Shown one piece after another: positions 44,247-52,769 of a DNA stretch of 64,000 nt. Below the pieces are notes generated by a model. That model was not told the origin of the DNA and ran no database searches. It saw nothing but the letters and a program-made list of their open reading frames with translations. Position numbers and translations under genes: made by a program. Numbering within the stretch: the stretch's first letter is position 1; each line of letters opens with the position of its first letter. The stretch is from CAVZCK01 sp963798805 (GTDB lineage: Bacteria; Pseudomonadota; Alphaproteobacteria; Rhizobiales; Rhodomicrobiaceae). The stretch covers positions 310,001 through 374,000 of the forward strand of contig CAWCVC010000010.1 of assembly GCA_963798805.1 (NCBI GenBank), read 5' to 3'.

Positions 44247-45161
44247 ATGGCCAGGTCTCCAACGCCGCCGGACGCGCCCGTCAGCCCGCACACTCATGCG
44301 GTGATTCTCTCCGAGGCGCTGCCCTATATGCAGCGCTACGACCAGGAAATCGTGGTGGTCAAATATGGCGGCCACGCCATGGGCGATCCGGAGCTGGCGG
44401 CCTGTTTCGCCAAGGACATCACCCTGCTGGAGCAGTCCGGCGTCAAGCCGATCGTCGTGCATGGCGGCGGTCCGCAGATCGGCCGGCTGCTCGACAAGCT
44501 GCAGATCAAAAGCGAATTCGCCCATGGCCTGCGCGTCACCGACGCGGCAACCGTCGAGATCGTCGAGATGGTGCTGGCCGGCTCGATCAACAAGCAGATC
44601 GTGGCCGAGATCAACAAGGCGGGCGGCAAGGCTTGCGGCATTTGCGGCAAGGACGCCAATCTGATGATCGCCAGGAAGCTGGAGCGGCGGGTACGCGACC
44701 CGGATTCGAATATCGAGCGCGTCATCGATCTCGGCTTCGTCGGCGAGCCGGAGACCGTCAATCCGAGGATCGTGGACGTGATCGCCGGAGGCGATCTCAT
44801 CCCGGTCATCGCGCCGCTCGGCGTCTCGCCGGACGGCGTCACCTACAACATCAACGCCGATACTTTCGCCTCGGCTTTGGCCGCGGCGATGAAGGCCAAG
44901 CGCCTGTTATTGCTGACCGATGTGCCCGGCGTTCTCGACAGAAAAGGCGCGCTGATCCCGAAGCTGACGGTCTCGGAGGCGCGGGCGCTGATCGCCGACG
45001 GCACGATTTCCGGCGGCATGATCCCGAAGGTCGAGGGCTGCATCGACGTGGTGGAGTCCGGCGTCGAAGGCGTCGTCATCATCAACGGCAAGGTGCCGCA
45101 CGCCGTGCTGATCGAGCTGTTTACGAATTACGGCGCCGGAACGCTCATCGAGCGGGGGTAA
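44247..45161 (+). CDS. argB: Acetylglutamate kinase
   Basis: Phosphorylates N-acetylglutamate, second step of arginine synthesis; 304 residues. Family motifs: VVVKYGGHAMGDPELAACFA (phosphate and ATP loop), KPIVVHGGGPQIGRLLDKL, RVTDAATVEIVEMVLAGSIN, IAPLGVSPDGVTYNINADTF, LLLLTDVPGVLDRKGALIPK and GTISGGMIPKVEGCIDVVES. The N-terminal helix before the kinase core (HAVILSEALPYMQRYD) is the one that makes arginine-sensitive hexamers, so feedback inhibition by arginine is expected. It is monocistronic here, ahead of hairpins at 45178 and 45241. Confidence 0.96.
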   Translation: MARSPTPPDAPVSPHTHAVILSEALPYMQRYDQEIVVVKYGGHAMGDPELAACFAKDITLLEQSGVKPIVVHGGGPQIGRLLDKLQIKSEFAHGLRVTDAATVEIVEMVLAGSINKQIVAEINKAGGKACGICGKDANLMIARKLERRVRDPDSNIERVIDLGFVGEPETVNPRIVDVIAGGDLIPVIAPLGVSPDGVTYNINADTFASALAAAMKAKRLLLLTDVPGVLDRKGALIPKLTVSEARALIADGTISGGMIPKVEGCIDVVESGVEGVVIINGKVPHAVLIELFTNYGAGTLIERG

Positions 45162-45177
45162 GAACGGAAATTGCTCT

Positions 45178-45231
45178 AAGCAGAGTTCCCTAAAGTGGCC
45201 TTCCCGGTTTTGGGAAAAAACTCTGCGAAAA
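45178..45231. repeat. REP-like hairpin after argB
   Basis: Stem GCAGAGTT / AACTCTGC enclosing CTAAAGTGG-CCCGGTTTTGGG, a diverged member of the same repeat family as 47364 and 48950. Position 17 bp after the argB stop makes it a likely transcript end for argB. Confidence 0.5.
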
Positions 45232-45240
45232 CAAAAGAGT

Positions 45241-45282
45241 CTAAGCAGGCATTCGTTGGGTAACCAAGGAATGCCTGCTTAG
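45241..45282 (-). terminator. Long hairpin between argB and the convergent lipocalin-like gene
   Basis: Perfect 14-bp stem CTAAGCAGGCATTC / GAATGCCTGCTTAG, with a TTGG/CCAA inner stem in the loop. On the minus strand it is followed by ACTCTTTTGTTTTC, as in an intrinsic terminator for the gene whose stop codon (45279-45281) lies in the stem. It would also block read-through from argB. Confidence 0.7.
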
Positions 45283-45773
45283 CCGCGGGTGAACGAGATC
45301 GAAACGCTTTTAATCCCAGCTCCAGCGGCTGAAGCGCTTAGCGAATGGGTCTTTCCCTCGAGCGAAATCGAAATCGTGCCTTCGATGGTCCCGGAAAAAG
45401 ACAGGTTCATGGTCGTGGCGGTGGCGCTGCCGGAGATTTGGCCGTTGGCATGGTATGTGCGCTCTTCCCACTGCCCCGAAACGCCGCTCGCGTTTTCCGC
45501 AACGAGGCTGCGGATTTCGAATTTCTCCTTCGGCGAACTGCAGAGAGTGGCGATCGACAGGCCGTTGCCTTGCGATTTCAGGACATAATAGCCCTGGCAG
45601 GAGAGCTCTTCGCGCGTGCCGTCCTCCCGCACCAATTGGCCCGAGCCGTGCCAGCTCCCGGCAAGTTGCTTGAAAAGCGGAAAGGCGTCAGCGAGCGCCG
45701 CAGACGGAACCATCATGAGTCCCATGAGTACGACCAGTGCCCCGGCTGCCGGTTTTAGCTTGCGTGTGCGCAT
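45279..45773 (-). CDS. Secreted lipocalin-like protein of unknown function
   Basis: 164 residues from the ATG at 45773, with a signal peptide (AGALVVLMGLMMVPSAALAD). The mature part begins FPLFKQLAGSWHGSGQLVRE and carries two Cys (LSCQGYYVL and ATLCSSPKE); the C-terminal half is a Ser/Thr/Gly-rich beta-strand region (ANGQISGSATATTMNLSFSG). This matches a common, uncharacterised rhizobial family with a beta-barrel-like fold that might bind a small ligand. No enzyme motif. The terminator hairpin overlaps its stop codon. Confidence 0.75.
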   Translation of the reverse strand: MRTRKLKPAAGALVVLMGLMMVPSAALADAFPLFKQLAGSWHGSGQLVREDGTREELSCQGYYVLKSQGNGLSIATLCSSPKEKFEIRSLVAENASGVSGQWEERTYHANGQISGSATATTMNLSFSGTIEGTISISLEGKTHSLSASAAGAGIKSVSISFTRG

Positions 45774-45802
45774 CTGTTGGTTCCCGCATCTCACCTTTTG
45801 CC

Positions 45803-45879
45803 CCAGTGGAGCGAATTTGACATGTGAGTCCTGCCTGCTGCGAGCTCGCCCTCAAATGTCACATTCAAAGCTCCACTGG
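45803..45879. repeat. Palindromic element with 25-bp imperfect inverted ends
   Basis: CCAGTGGAGC at 45803 is repeated inverted as GCTCCACTGG at 45870, and the arms extend with TTTGACATGTGA and AAATGTCACATTC in partial complementarity. About 75 bp in all, with no coding content; it may be a miniature element or large operator upstream of the lipocalin-like gene. Confidence 0.5.
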
Positions 45880-46119
45880 TCTTCTCCTTGCATGTCATTT
45901 CGGCCATCCGAAGGCGTTGCCTGCGATCCACAGGCCCCGGAGCGGCGATGGCGGGCAGAACAAATACGCGATATCCGCGTTGGTGTTGCGTTGGACGTGC
46001 TCAACGTCGTGAGCCGCAGTTTATGACCTCCTTCGGTGGAGCGCACCGCGTTCCCAATCTCGTCGTCGGGCTGTAGAGTGGCGTAAAGGTCTCCAATCGT
46101 CGACAAGGGAGGGTAAGCC

Positions 46120-46875
46120 GTGAAGATCGTCGTCATCGGCGGCACCGGCCTGATCGGCTCGAAGACCGTCGCCATTCTGCGCCAGGGCGGCCACGAGGTC
46201 GTCGCCGCCTCGCCCAAAAGCGGTATCAACAGCATCACCGGCGAGGGGCTCAAAGAGGCCATGGCCGGCGCGCAGGTGGTGATCGACCTCGTCAATTCGC
46301 CCTCATTCGAAGACAAGGCGGTGCTGGAATTCTTCCAGACCTCCGGCCGCAAGCTTCTCGCGGCGGAGGCCGCGGCGGCCGTCCGGCACCATGTCGCGCT
46401 ATCCATCGTCGGAACCGACCGGACGCCCGACAATGGCTATTTCCGCGCCAAGGTCGCCCAAGAGAAACTGATCGAGACCTCCGGTATCCCCTACACCATC
46501 ATCCGCTCGACCCAGTTCCTGGAATTCCTCGGCGCCATCGCCGCTTCAAGTGCGGATGGTAATGTGGTCAGGATTTCGCCCGGCCTGTTCCAGCCCATCG
46601 CGGCGGACGACGTTGCTGCCATCGTTGCCGATGTGACGCTCGCGGCGCCTCGAAACGGCATCGTCGAGATCGCCGGCCCGGAACGAGCACCGTTCAACCA
46701 AATCGTCGCCCGCTATCTGAAGGCGGTCGGCGACCCGCGCGAGGTCGTGAGCGACCCCGAGGCCCGATACTGGGGCGGCCGGGTCGAGGAGCACTCGCTC
46801 GTGCCGTTGAGCGAGGCGCGCATCGGCCGCATCGGTTTCGCCGAATGGCTCCACCGCTCACGCGCCGGAGCCTGA
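46120..46875 (+). CDS. NmrA-like NAD(P)-binding protein
   Basis: Atypical SDR of the NmrA type, 251 residues; such proteins act as redox sensors or reductases. Rossmann motif at the start (VVIGGTGLIGSKTVAILRQG), followed by AMAGAQVVIDLVNSPSFEDK, HHVALSIVGTDRTPDNGYFR, EKLIETSGIPYTIIRSTQFL (the conserved substrate segment) and a C-terminal helix with EEHSLVPLSEARIGRIGFAE. GTG start with AAGGGAGGG 6 bp upstream, a very strong ribosome binding site, decides the start. Monocistronic by spacing. Confidence 0.9.
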   Translation: MKIVVIGGTGLIGSKTVAILRQGGHEVVAASPKSGINSITGEGLKEAMAGAQVVIDLVNSPSFEDKAVLEFFQTSGRKLLAAEAAAAVRHHVALSIVGTDRTPDNGYFRAKVAQEKLIETSGIPYTIIRSTQFLEFLGAIAASSADGNVVRISPGLFQPIAADDVAAIVADVTLAAPRNGIVEIAGPERAPFNQIVARYLKAVGDPREVVSDPEARYWGGRVEEHSLVPLSEARIGRIGFAEWLHRSRAGA

Positions 46876-46932
46876 TCCCGCTCGCGGTGTTCGTGGTGGA
46901 CACGAACGAGACGAAACTGACGATCCCATTAG

Positions 46933-46958
46933 GGAACTGAGGTTTGATACCTTCCGTG
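46933..46958 (+). promoter_or_regulatory. Possible EcfG-type (general stress) promoter
   Basis: GGAAC at 46933 and CGTG at 46955 are 17 bp apart, one base from the GGAAC-N17-CGTT consensus of the alphaproteobacterial stress sigma factor EcfG. It is 80 bp before the ATG of the small gene at 47037. One mismatch and a short motif leave it uncertain. Confidence 0.3.
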
Positions 46959-47036
46959 GAGATATTGCCGAGGTAATCCAGCAGAGCCGCTGTTTTGCTC
47001 AGCGGCTTATCTGCAGGAAGAAGAGGCGACAGCACT

Positions 47037-47261
47037 ATGGCGAGAACCTACCGTGAAATGGCAATAGAGGAAATGCTGCGAACCGTCGAAGAAGCGATGA
47101 GCGGCGTTATTGACTGGTGGGGAGACCTGCCGCCGCAGATGAAAGAAGCGATCGAGCAGTTTCACACCCAACTTGGGGCGGCAATTGACTCCGTAGAATT
47201 TGTTAAAAGGGCACTCGACAGACAAGTCCCCGAAACGGACCGCGGGGAAGGCCCTGCCTGA
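47037..47261 (+). CDS. Small protein of unknown function
   Basis: 74 residues from the ATG at 47037 (an upstream in-frame codon at 46995 is less likely). Helical, acidic and Gln/Glu-rich, with a Trp pair (SGVIDWWGDLPPQMKEAIEQ). No known family recognised, no signal or membrane helix. It may belong to a stress regulon if the GGAAC-CGTG motif upstream is real. Confidence 0.5.
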   Translation: MARTYREMAIEEMLRTVEEAMSGVIDWWGDLPPQMKEAIEQFHTQLGAAIDSVEFVKRALDRQVPETDRGEGPA

Positions 47262-47363
47262 TATTTGCTGCGGTGCATAAGTCGGGTTCGGTGCGGCCAC
47301 GCGATCTGCATCGCCGCGCCAGACGGCTGACGTCAGCTTGTCATGACATCATGATCGGCCAGA

Positions 47364-47407
47364 GCGCGATCAGGAAAAGTGGGATCCGGTTTTCCGTCCG
47401 ATCGCGC
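47364..47407. repeat. Palindromic REP element
   Basis: Stem GCGCGATC / GATCGCGC with inner GGAAAA / TTTTCC around GTGGGATCCGG. Same core AAAAGTGGGA-CCGGTTTT and layout as the element at 48950-48996. Confidence 0.7.
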
Positions 47408-47501
47408 GACCAGCAAAGAATCGAGAGCGGGCCTCTGAGCGCAAGTGTTTCCATCTAAATCGATCCCGCTTGGCGCGGCGGAAACGCCGGGAGCGGAGCC
47501 G

Positions 47502-48020
47502 TCAATAATGGCCGCGGGGATTGTCCGACGGTACGGCCGGATTTACTCCGGTCGTGGCGACGTCGTGTCTCGACGCCGACTGACGCGGTGGGGCCGAAAG
47601 ACCGCCCGCAGCGACCTGCTCAGCCTTGGTCAGGCGGCAATCCTTGTCCTTGTCCGCGTAAGCGAATGCCGGATTGGGACGCTCGACAAATTCCTTCTTG
47701 TCGATCTTTGCGTCGCCATTGACGTCGTAATATTTGAACCCCGCCACGAGAAAGGTTCTGTCGATCGTTGCCAGAGTGTGGAATTCGTCCTCGGTCAGGT
47801 AACCGCTGCCCGATTTGTTGGCCTTGGTGAACAGCTTTCCCGCCGCCGCGCGCCATTCATCGCAGGTCACGACGCCGTCGTGATTCTGATCGTAACTGCT
47901 GATCCCGCCAATGAAACTCTTGTCAATGGTGGAAATCTTCGGACCTGAGGAGCTGGCACAGCTTGCCGCCAGACCGGCGGCGGCGAGGCAGAAGATCAAT
48001 CGGGCGGTAGGGATGCGCAT
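47502..48020 (-). CDS. EF-hand lipoprotein
   Basis: 172-residue exported protein. Signal peptide LIFCLAAAGLAASC with a lipobox-like Cys at about residue 21, so probably lipid-anchored. At least three calcium-binding EF-hand loops are visible: DQNHDGVVTCDEW, DVNGDAKIDKKEF and DKDKDCRLTKAE, plus a weaker KSGSGYLTEDEF. It is likely a periplasmic or surface calcium sensor or buffer. GAGAAGG upstream supports the ATG at 48020. The family (secreted EF-hand proteins) is frequent in Rhizobiales but of unknown role. Confidence 0.88.
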   Translation of the reverse strand: MRIPTARLIFCLAAAGLAASCASSSGPKISTIDKSFIGGISSYDQNHDGVVTCDEWRAAAGKLFTKANKSGSGYLTEDEFHTLATIDRTFLVAGFKYYDVNGDAKIDKKEFVERPNPAFAYADKDKDCRLTKAEQVAAGGLSAPPRQSASRHDVATTGVNPAVPSDNPRGHY

Positions 48021-48949
48021 CGGTTTTCGCGCGCCTTCTCGGGTTCAGTATTCGAACTGTGCAGCAATGCCGAGGCGAGCTTCGTCATGGTCAAAGATGC
48101 AGGTGAAGCCGTAGCAGACGGAAACGGCTTTTGTTGGACGGGCGCGGTTCTCCTGCCTTCCGCCCAACGGCATTGTGGGCAAAAGCGGATCGCTCCCAGA
48201 TGCAGGTCGCAAGCCCGTCTTGACAGGGCAAACTCGGCGAAATTGAGGGGGACGACAATTTCGCTATTCGGGTCATGAGCCGGAGTGAGCCTGATGACCG
48301 CGTCAAGGCGTAAGCCGCCTTAAGCGCTAAACGATGTTCTCGCCCATCGCTGATCGATTTAGTCCCTAAATTTACGCCTCCTTCAGGCTAATCAGCGGCC
48401 CGCAATACAAACTTATCCCCGCCCCGTCCACCGCTCCTATACTCGCCCGCGTCGCTTCCCTCTGAGGGACGCCGGGCTTAAGACCGACTTGGCCTTGCGG
48501 GAAGCGATTGCGGTGCCTGGGTAATTTCCGCGTGCCACGGCCGAGTCGTGAGAAAGATGAGGCCGGCCGCGCGGGGTGGTGTAACGAACCCGTGCCCAGG
48601 GGTTCCGCTCCGGCCCACCCGTTGGCTGGAATGCGCGGGTCAAAGGGGTCGCCGGCGCGAGTAGCGGGCCGGAAAGCCGCTGCCCCGCCCCCCGGCTCGA
48701 TGAGCTCCGGGGCGCTGCCGGGCGCATGGTCGGATGCAGGCTGAGGCCGGCATCCAAATGATGCGCCCCCGTGGCAATGGAGCGGCTTTCGTGCGACGGC
48801 CGGCTCGGAAGAGCGCTGCCGGCGCCCCATGCTGGGTAAGAGGCGGAGCTGAGCCAGAATATCGCCGCGCGTGGGCAGCCGAGAGGCTGACACTAAACTA
48901 CGGACCAGCCTTACGGCTGCCCGCGCCGTCCCTTTGGAGCGGAATTGGT

Positions 48950-48996
48950 GCATGATCCCGCAAAAGTGGGAACCGGTTTTGCGGTAAAGATCATGC
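48950..48996. repeat. Palindromic REP element
   Basis: Stem GCATGATC / GATCATGC with inner GCAAAA / TTTTGC around GTGGGAACCGG. Shares the AAAAGTGGGA-CCGGTTTT core with 47364-47407. Confidence 0.7.
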
Positions 48997-49114
48997 CCAG
49001 ACAAAATCGCGAAACCTCGCGGGGATACCCGACGAGGGGATCGGCGTTGGCTGACGGGTGTCACGCCGGAAATGCCGCAGGCATTATCCGGGGTTGCGTT
49101 CAGAGCCGCCTCAC

Positions 49115-49500
49115 GGGACCCCGGGTCTCGCTGCGCTTGCCCGGGGTGACGAAAGGGGAACGCGGGTGACGAGGGAACCGAGAGGTGCGAGGGGATCGGC
49201 GTTGGCGATTAGGCTCGTCCCGCTCCGCGTCGCCCCGGAAGCCGCATCGCGGCTGTCCGGGGTCCACTCGCCTCGCATCAGGCGGAGGAGACTGCGGATA
49301 AGCCATTGGGTCCCGGGTCTCACTGCGCCCGCCCGGGGTGACGAAAGGGGAACGCGGGTGACGAGGGAACCGAGAGGTGCGAGGGGATCGGCGTTGGCGA
49401 TTAGGCTCGTCCCGCTCCGCGTCGCCCCGGAAGCCGCATCGGGCTGTTCGGGGGCCACTCGCCTCGCATCTGAGTGAGGAGACTGCGGATACGCCAATGG
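49115..49500. repeat. 192-bp tandem repeat, two copies plus partial ones
   Basis: GTGACGAAAGGGGAACGCGG occurs at 49146 and again at 49338, a period of 192 bp. About 110 bp (49141-49249 and 49333-49441) is identical between the copies; the rest is diverged (CACTCGCCTCGCATC and GAGGAGACTGCGGATA in both). Degenerate copies flank them: GAGGGGATCGGCGTTGGC occurs at 49034, and TCTCGCTGCGCTCGCC at 49509 starts a third unit. Not spaced like a CRISPR. Confidence 0.8.
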
Positions 49501-49812
49501 GTCCCGAATCTCGCTGCGCTCGCCTGCCCCGGCCTCCGAGCCGGGGTCGGGACGACGAGTGGGAAAACGCGGGCGACAAAAATGAGGAGGGGGAAGGGCG
49601 GAGCTAAGGGCAGCGGATGCGACCATTGCATGTGGCAACGCAATTTCTGGAGCAGCGCGGTCGACAAATTTTTCGCTCGATTGTTTCGTCAAGCATGACA
49701 ATCATATGACAAAAGCTCCGGAGGGCTGCCGCCCGGCAACGCAATCACAAGACCAAGCTGCCGGCGTGAAGCCTTCACGAAGAGCGCCGAATAATAATGC
49801 TGGGAGGAAGCG

Positions 49813-51459
49813 ATGTACGGCCTGATGATGAACGTCCCTTTGATGATCTCGTCCATTCTCGACCATGCTGAGACCTTCAATCAAACATCCGAGATCGTCA
49901 GCCGCAACCCTGAGGGCGGCATTCACCGCTACACCTATCGCGACGCCGCCGGCCGCGCCCGCCGCGTCGCCAACGCCCTGCAGCGGCTGGGGCTGAACTT
50001 CCAGGACCGCGCCGCCACGCTCGCCTGGAACACCCATCGCCATTTCGAGCTCTATTACGGCGTCTCGGGCAGCGGCCGCATCCTGCACACCATCAATCCG
50101 CGCCTGCATCCCGACCAGGTCGCCTACATTCTCAACCACGCCGAGGACCTGGCGCTGTTCGTCGACTGCGCCTTCGTGCCGCTCGCCGAGGCGGTGTTCC
50201 CGAAGCTGACGACGCTCAAGCACATCGTCGTGCTGACCGACCGCGAGCACATGCCGCAATCGAAGCTCCCTCTCCTCTGCTACGACGAGTTGATCGCCGG
50301 CGAGAGCGACAGCTACGCCTGGCCGTCCTTCGACGAGAATGTCGCCGCCAGCCTCTGCTATACCTCCGGCACGACCGGCGATCCGAAAGGCGTGCTCTAC
50401 AGCCACCGCTCGACCGTGCTCCACGGCCTGGCCGCGTGCAGCGCGAGCGGCCTCGCACTGTCGAACCGCACCAGGGTGCTGCCCGTCGTGCCTATGTTCC
50501 ATGTCAATGCCTGGGGCATCCCTTACGGCGCGGCGATGGCCGGCGCGAAACTGGTGCTGCCCGGCGCGGGGCTCGACGGCAAATCGCTCCACGAGCTGAT
50601 CGAAGGCGAGAAGGTCGACCTGATGCTCGGCGTGCCGACGGTGTGGCTCAACCTCCTGAATTACTGCGAGAAGGAGGGACTGCGGCTCGACTCGGTCGAC
50701 CGGCTCGTGATCGGCGGCTCGGCGGCGCCGCATTCGATGATCAAGGCCTTCCAGGAGCGGCATGGCGCTTTCGTCATGCACGGCTGGGGCATGACCGAAA
50801 TGTCTCCGGTCGGCAGCATCAATTCGCCGAGCCGCTTCTCGGACGGCCTGCCGCTCGAAGAGCGCTATAATCTGCAGGTCAAGCAGGGCCGCCCGCTTTA
50901 CGGCGTGCAGATGCGCATCGCCGGGCCGAACGGCGAGCCGCTGCCGAATGACGGAAAGGCGAGCGGGCGGCTGGAAGTGCGGGGCCCATGGATCGCCAGC
51001 GCCTATTACAAGGAGCCGAACAAATCGGCTTGGCGTGACGGCTGGTTCGACACGGGCGATGTGGCGACCATCGACGAGAACGGGTTTCTGACGATCGTCG
51101 ACCGCGTCAAGGACATTATCAAATCGGGCGGCGAGTGGATCAGCTCGGTGGATGTGGAGAATTTTGCCATGAGCCATCCCGCCGTGGCCGAATGCGCCGT
51201 GGTCGGCCTGCCGCATCCGCAATGGGCAGAGCGCCCGCTGTTGGTCGTCGTCTTGCGGCAGGGAGCGTCGGCGACGCAGCAGGACATCCTCGGATTTCTC
51301 GCCGGCAAGGTCGCCAAATGGTGGCTGCCGGATCAGGTGCTGTTCGTGACCGAGCTGCCGCATACGGCGACGGGCAAGATCCTGAAGCGCAAGCTGCGCG
51401 AGGATTTCCACGATCTCTATCAGGCGCGAGGCGCCGGCATGACGGCGACGGCGGATTGA
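49813..51459 (+). CDS. Fatty-acid/short-chain acyl-CoA ligase (AMP-binding)
   Basis: ANL-superfamily ligase activating a carboxylate to its CoA thioester; 548 residues, close to medium-chain acyl-CoA and methylthiopropionyl-CoA ligases. P-loop-like motif YTSGTTGDPKGVLYSHRST (about 183-201), A5 motif MHGWGMTEMSPVG, A7 DGWFDTGDVATIDENGFLTI, A8 DRVKDIIKSGGEWISSVDVE and the catalytic Lys in TGKILKRKLRE. GGGAGGAAG 4 bp before the ATG is a strong ribosome binding site. The exact acid substrate cannot be read from sequence. Convergent with the aldo/keto reductase gene. Confidence 0.92.
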   Translation: MYGLMMNVPLMISSILDHAETFNQTSEIVSRNPEGGIHRYTYRDAAGRARRVANALQRLGLNFQDRAATLAWNTHRHFELYYGVSGSGRILHTINPRLHPDQVAYILNHAEDLALFVDCAFVPLAEAVFPKLTTLKHIVVLTDREHMPQSKLPLLCYDELIAGESDSYAWPSFDENVAASLCYTSGTTGDPKGVLYSHRSTVLHGLAACSASGLALSNRTRVLPVVPMFHVNAWGIPYGAAMAGAKLVLPGAGLDGKSLHELIEGEKVDLMLGVPTVWLNLLNYCEKEGLRLDSVDRLVIGGSAAPHSMIKAFQERHGAFVMHGWGMTEMSPVGSINSPSRFSDGLPLEERYNLQVKQGRPLYGVQMRIAGPNGEPLPNDGKASGRLEVRGPWIASAYYKEPNKSAWRDGWFDTGDVATIDENGFLTIVDRVKDIIKSGGEWISSVDVENFAMSHPAVAECAVVGLPHPQWAERPLLVVVLRQGASATQQDILGFLAGKVAKWWLPDQVLFVTELPHTATGKILKRKLREDFHDLYQARGAGMTATAD

Positions 51460-51468
51460 AGGGGCCGC

Positions 51469-52452
51469 TTATTGGAAACCGGAGATGCGGTGCGGCACGT
51501 AAGGGGCTTCCAGAGCGGCGATTTCCTCCGGCGTCAGCCCGAGCGACAGCGCCGCTACGGCGTCGGTGAGGTGATGCGGCTTCGAGGCACCGATGATCGG
51601 GGCGGTGACCACGCTCTTCTGCGCCACCCATGCGAGCGCCACCTGCGCCCGCGACACGCCCCGCGCTTCGGCGATCGCCCCGACGGCGTCGACGATCTGC
51701 CGGTCGCAGTCGAAGCCCTGCGAGTAGAGGTTGTTGCCGAACCGGTCGATCTGCTGGCGCTCGCTGGTCTCGTCCCAGGCGCGCGTGAGACGGCCGCGCG
51801 CCACAGGGCTCCACGGCAGCACGCCGATGCCCTGATCGGCGCAGAAGGGCAGCATCTCGCGCTCCTCCTCGCGGTTGAGCAGATTGAGATGGTTCTGCAT
51901 GCTGACGAATTCGGTCCAGCCATTCGCCCGCGCCGTGTAGATCGCCTTGGCGAACTGCCAAGCGTACATCGAGGAGGCACCGATATAGCGCGCCTTGCCG
52001 GCCTTGACGATGTCGTGCAGCGCCTCCAGGGTTTCCTCGATCGGAGTGTGATAGTCCCAGCGGTGGATCTGATAGAGGTCGACATAATCCATGCCAAGCC
52101 GGTGGAGGCTGTTGTCGATCTCGGCGAAAATGGCTTTGCGCGAAAGCCCCTGGCCGTTCGGGCCGGGGCGCATGCGCAGATAGACCTTGGTGGCGATGAC
52201 AAGCTCTTCGCGCCGGGCGAAATCCTTCACCGCCCGGCCGACGATCTCCTCCGACGTGCCGTCCGAATAGCCGTTCGCCGTGTCGAGAAAATTGATCCCC
52301 AGCTCGAGCCCCTGCTTGATCAGCGGCCGGCTTTTTTCCTCATCGAGCGACCACGGCTGGTTGCCGCGCTCCGGCACGCCATAGGTCATGCAGCCAAGGC
52401 ATATGCGCGAAACGTCGAGACCGGTCCTGCCAAGCTTCACATAGTCCATCAT
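51469..52452 (-). CDS. Aldo/keto reductase
   Basis: NADPH-dependent aldo/keto reductase, 327 residues, of the type seen in bacterial AKR11/12-like enzymes. The catalytic set is visible: LGINFLDTANGYSDGTSEEI (Asp, Tyr), ELVIATKVYLRMRPG (Lys) and LYQIHRWDYHTPIEETLEAL (His). The cofactor region near the C-terminus reads KSVVTAPIIGASKPHHLTDA. Substrate unknown. An ATG at 52452 (or 52449) is preferred over the TTG at 52455. Its intact frame contrasts with the broken AKR at 15527. Confidence 0.92.
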   Translation of the reverse strand: MMDYVKLGRTGLDVSRICLGCMTYGVPERGNQPWSLDEEKSRPLIKQGLELGINFLDTANGYSDGTSEEIVGRAVKDFARREELVIATKVYLRMRPGPNGQGLSRKAIFAEIDNSLHRLGMDYVDLYQIHRWDYHTPIEETLEALHDIVKAGKARYIGASSMYAWQFAKAIYTARANGWTEFVSMQNHLNLLNREEEREMLPFCADQGIGVLPWSPVARGRLTRAWDETSERQQIDRFGNNLYSQGFDCDRQIVDAVGAIAEARGVSRAQVALAWVAQKSVVTAPIIGASKPHHLTDAVAALSLGLTPEEIAALEAPYVPHRISGFQ

Positions 52453-52455
52453 CAA

Positions 52456-52769
52456 TTCCCGCTGATTGGTGCCGCAAGCGGTGCGGCCCGGGTAAAATCA
52501 CTGCGGAAATACTATGGGCCGGCAATGATCGGAGACGCAAGATGCGGATCGCCATAGGCGTTTTGCTTTTCGATCGCCTCGGTGGCCCGGGAATCCGGCG
52601 TCAAACGACCAAAAGCGACTGCCGATTTTTACGCATTATTCCGATCTCCCGGGCAAAATAAGCGGCATCGATGAAGCTCCGGATGTTCACGCATGTGGCG
52701 GAGGTCTCAGGAACCGGCCGCTTCGGCCCATCTGGCATTCGACCGTAACCATGGGCGCCTTGTGACATC
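52456..52769. other. Intergenic, no recognisable gene
   Basis: About 310 bp between divergent genes, presumably carrying both promoters; no clear motif found. Confidence 0.4.

Larger units (their letters stand above)
48021..49812. other. Gene desert with repeats
   Basis: 1.8 kb with no gene I can support; the open frames are low-complexity, G+C-driven shadows. It holds a palindromic REP element (48950-48996) and a 192-bp tandem repeat (49115-49500). The last 60 bp should contain the promoter of the acyl-CoA ligase gene. Confidence 0.6.

Noticed and set aside
48372..49064. 230-codon minus-strand frame in the gene desert
   Set aside because: Low-complexity Arg/Pro/Gly-rich translation with no motif, overlapping other equally good frames and a REP element.
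49115..49500. CRISPR array
   Set aside because: The period is 192 bp with long identical units and no short repeat-spacer pattern; no cas genes nearby.
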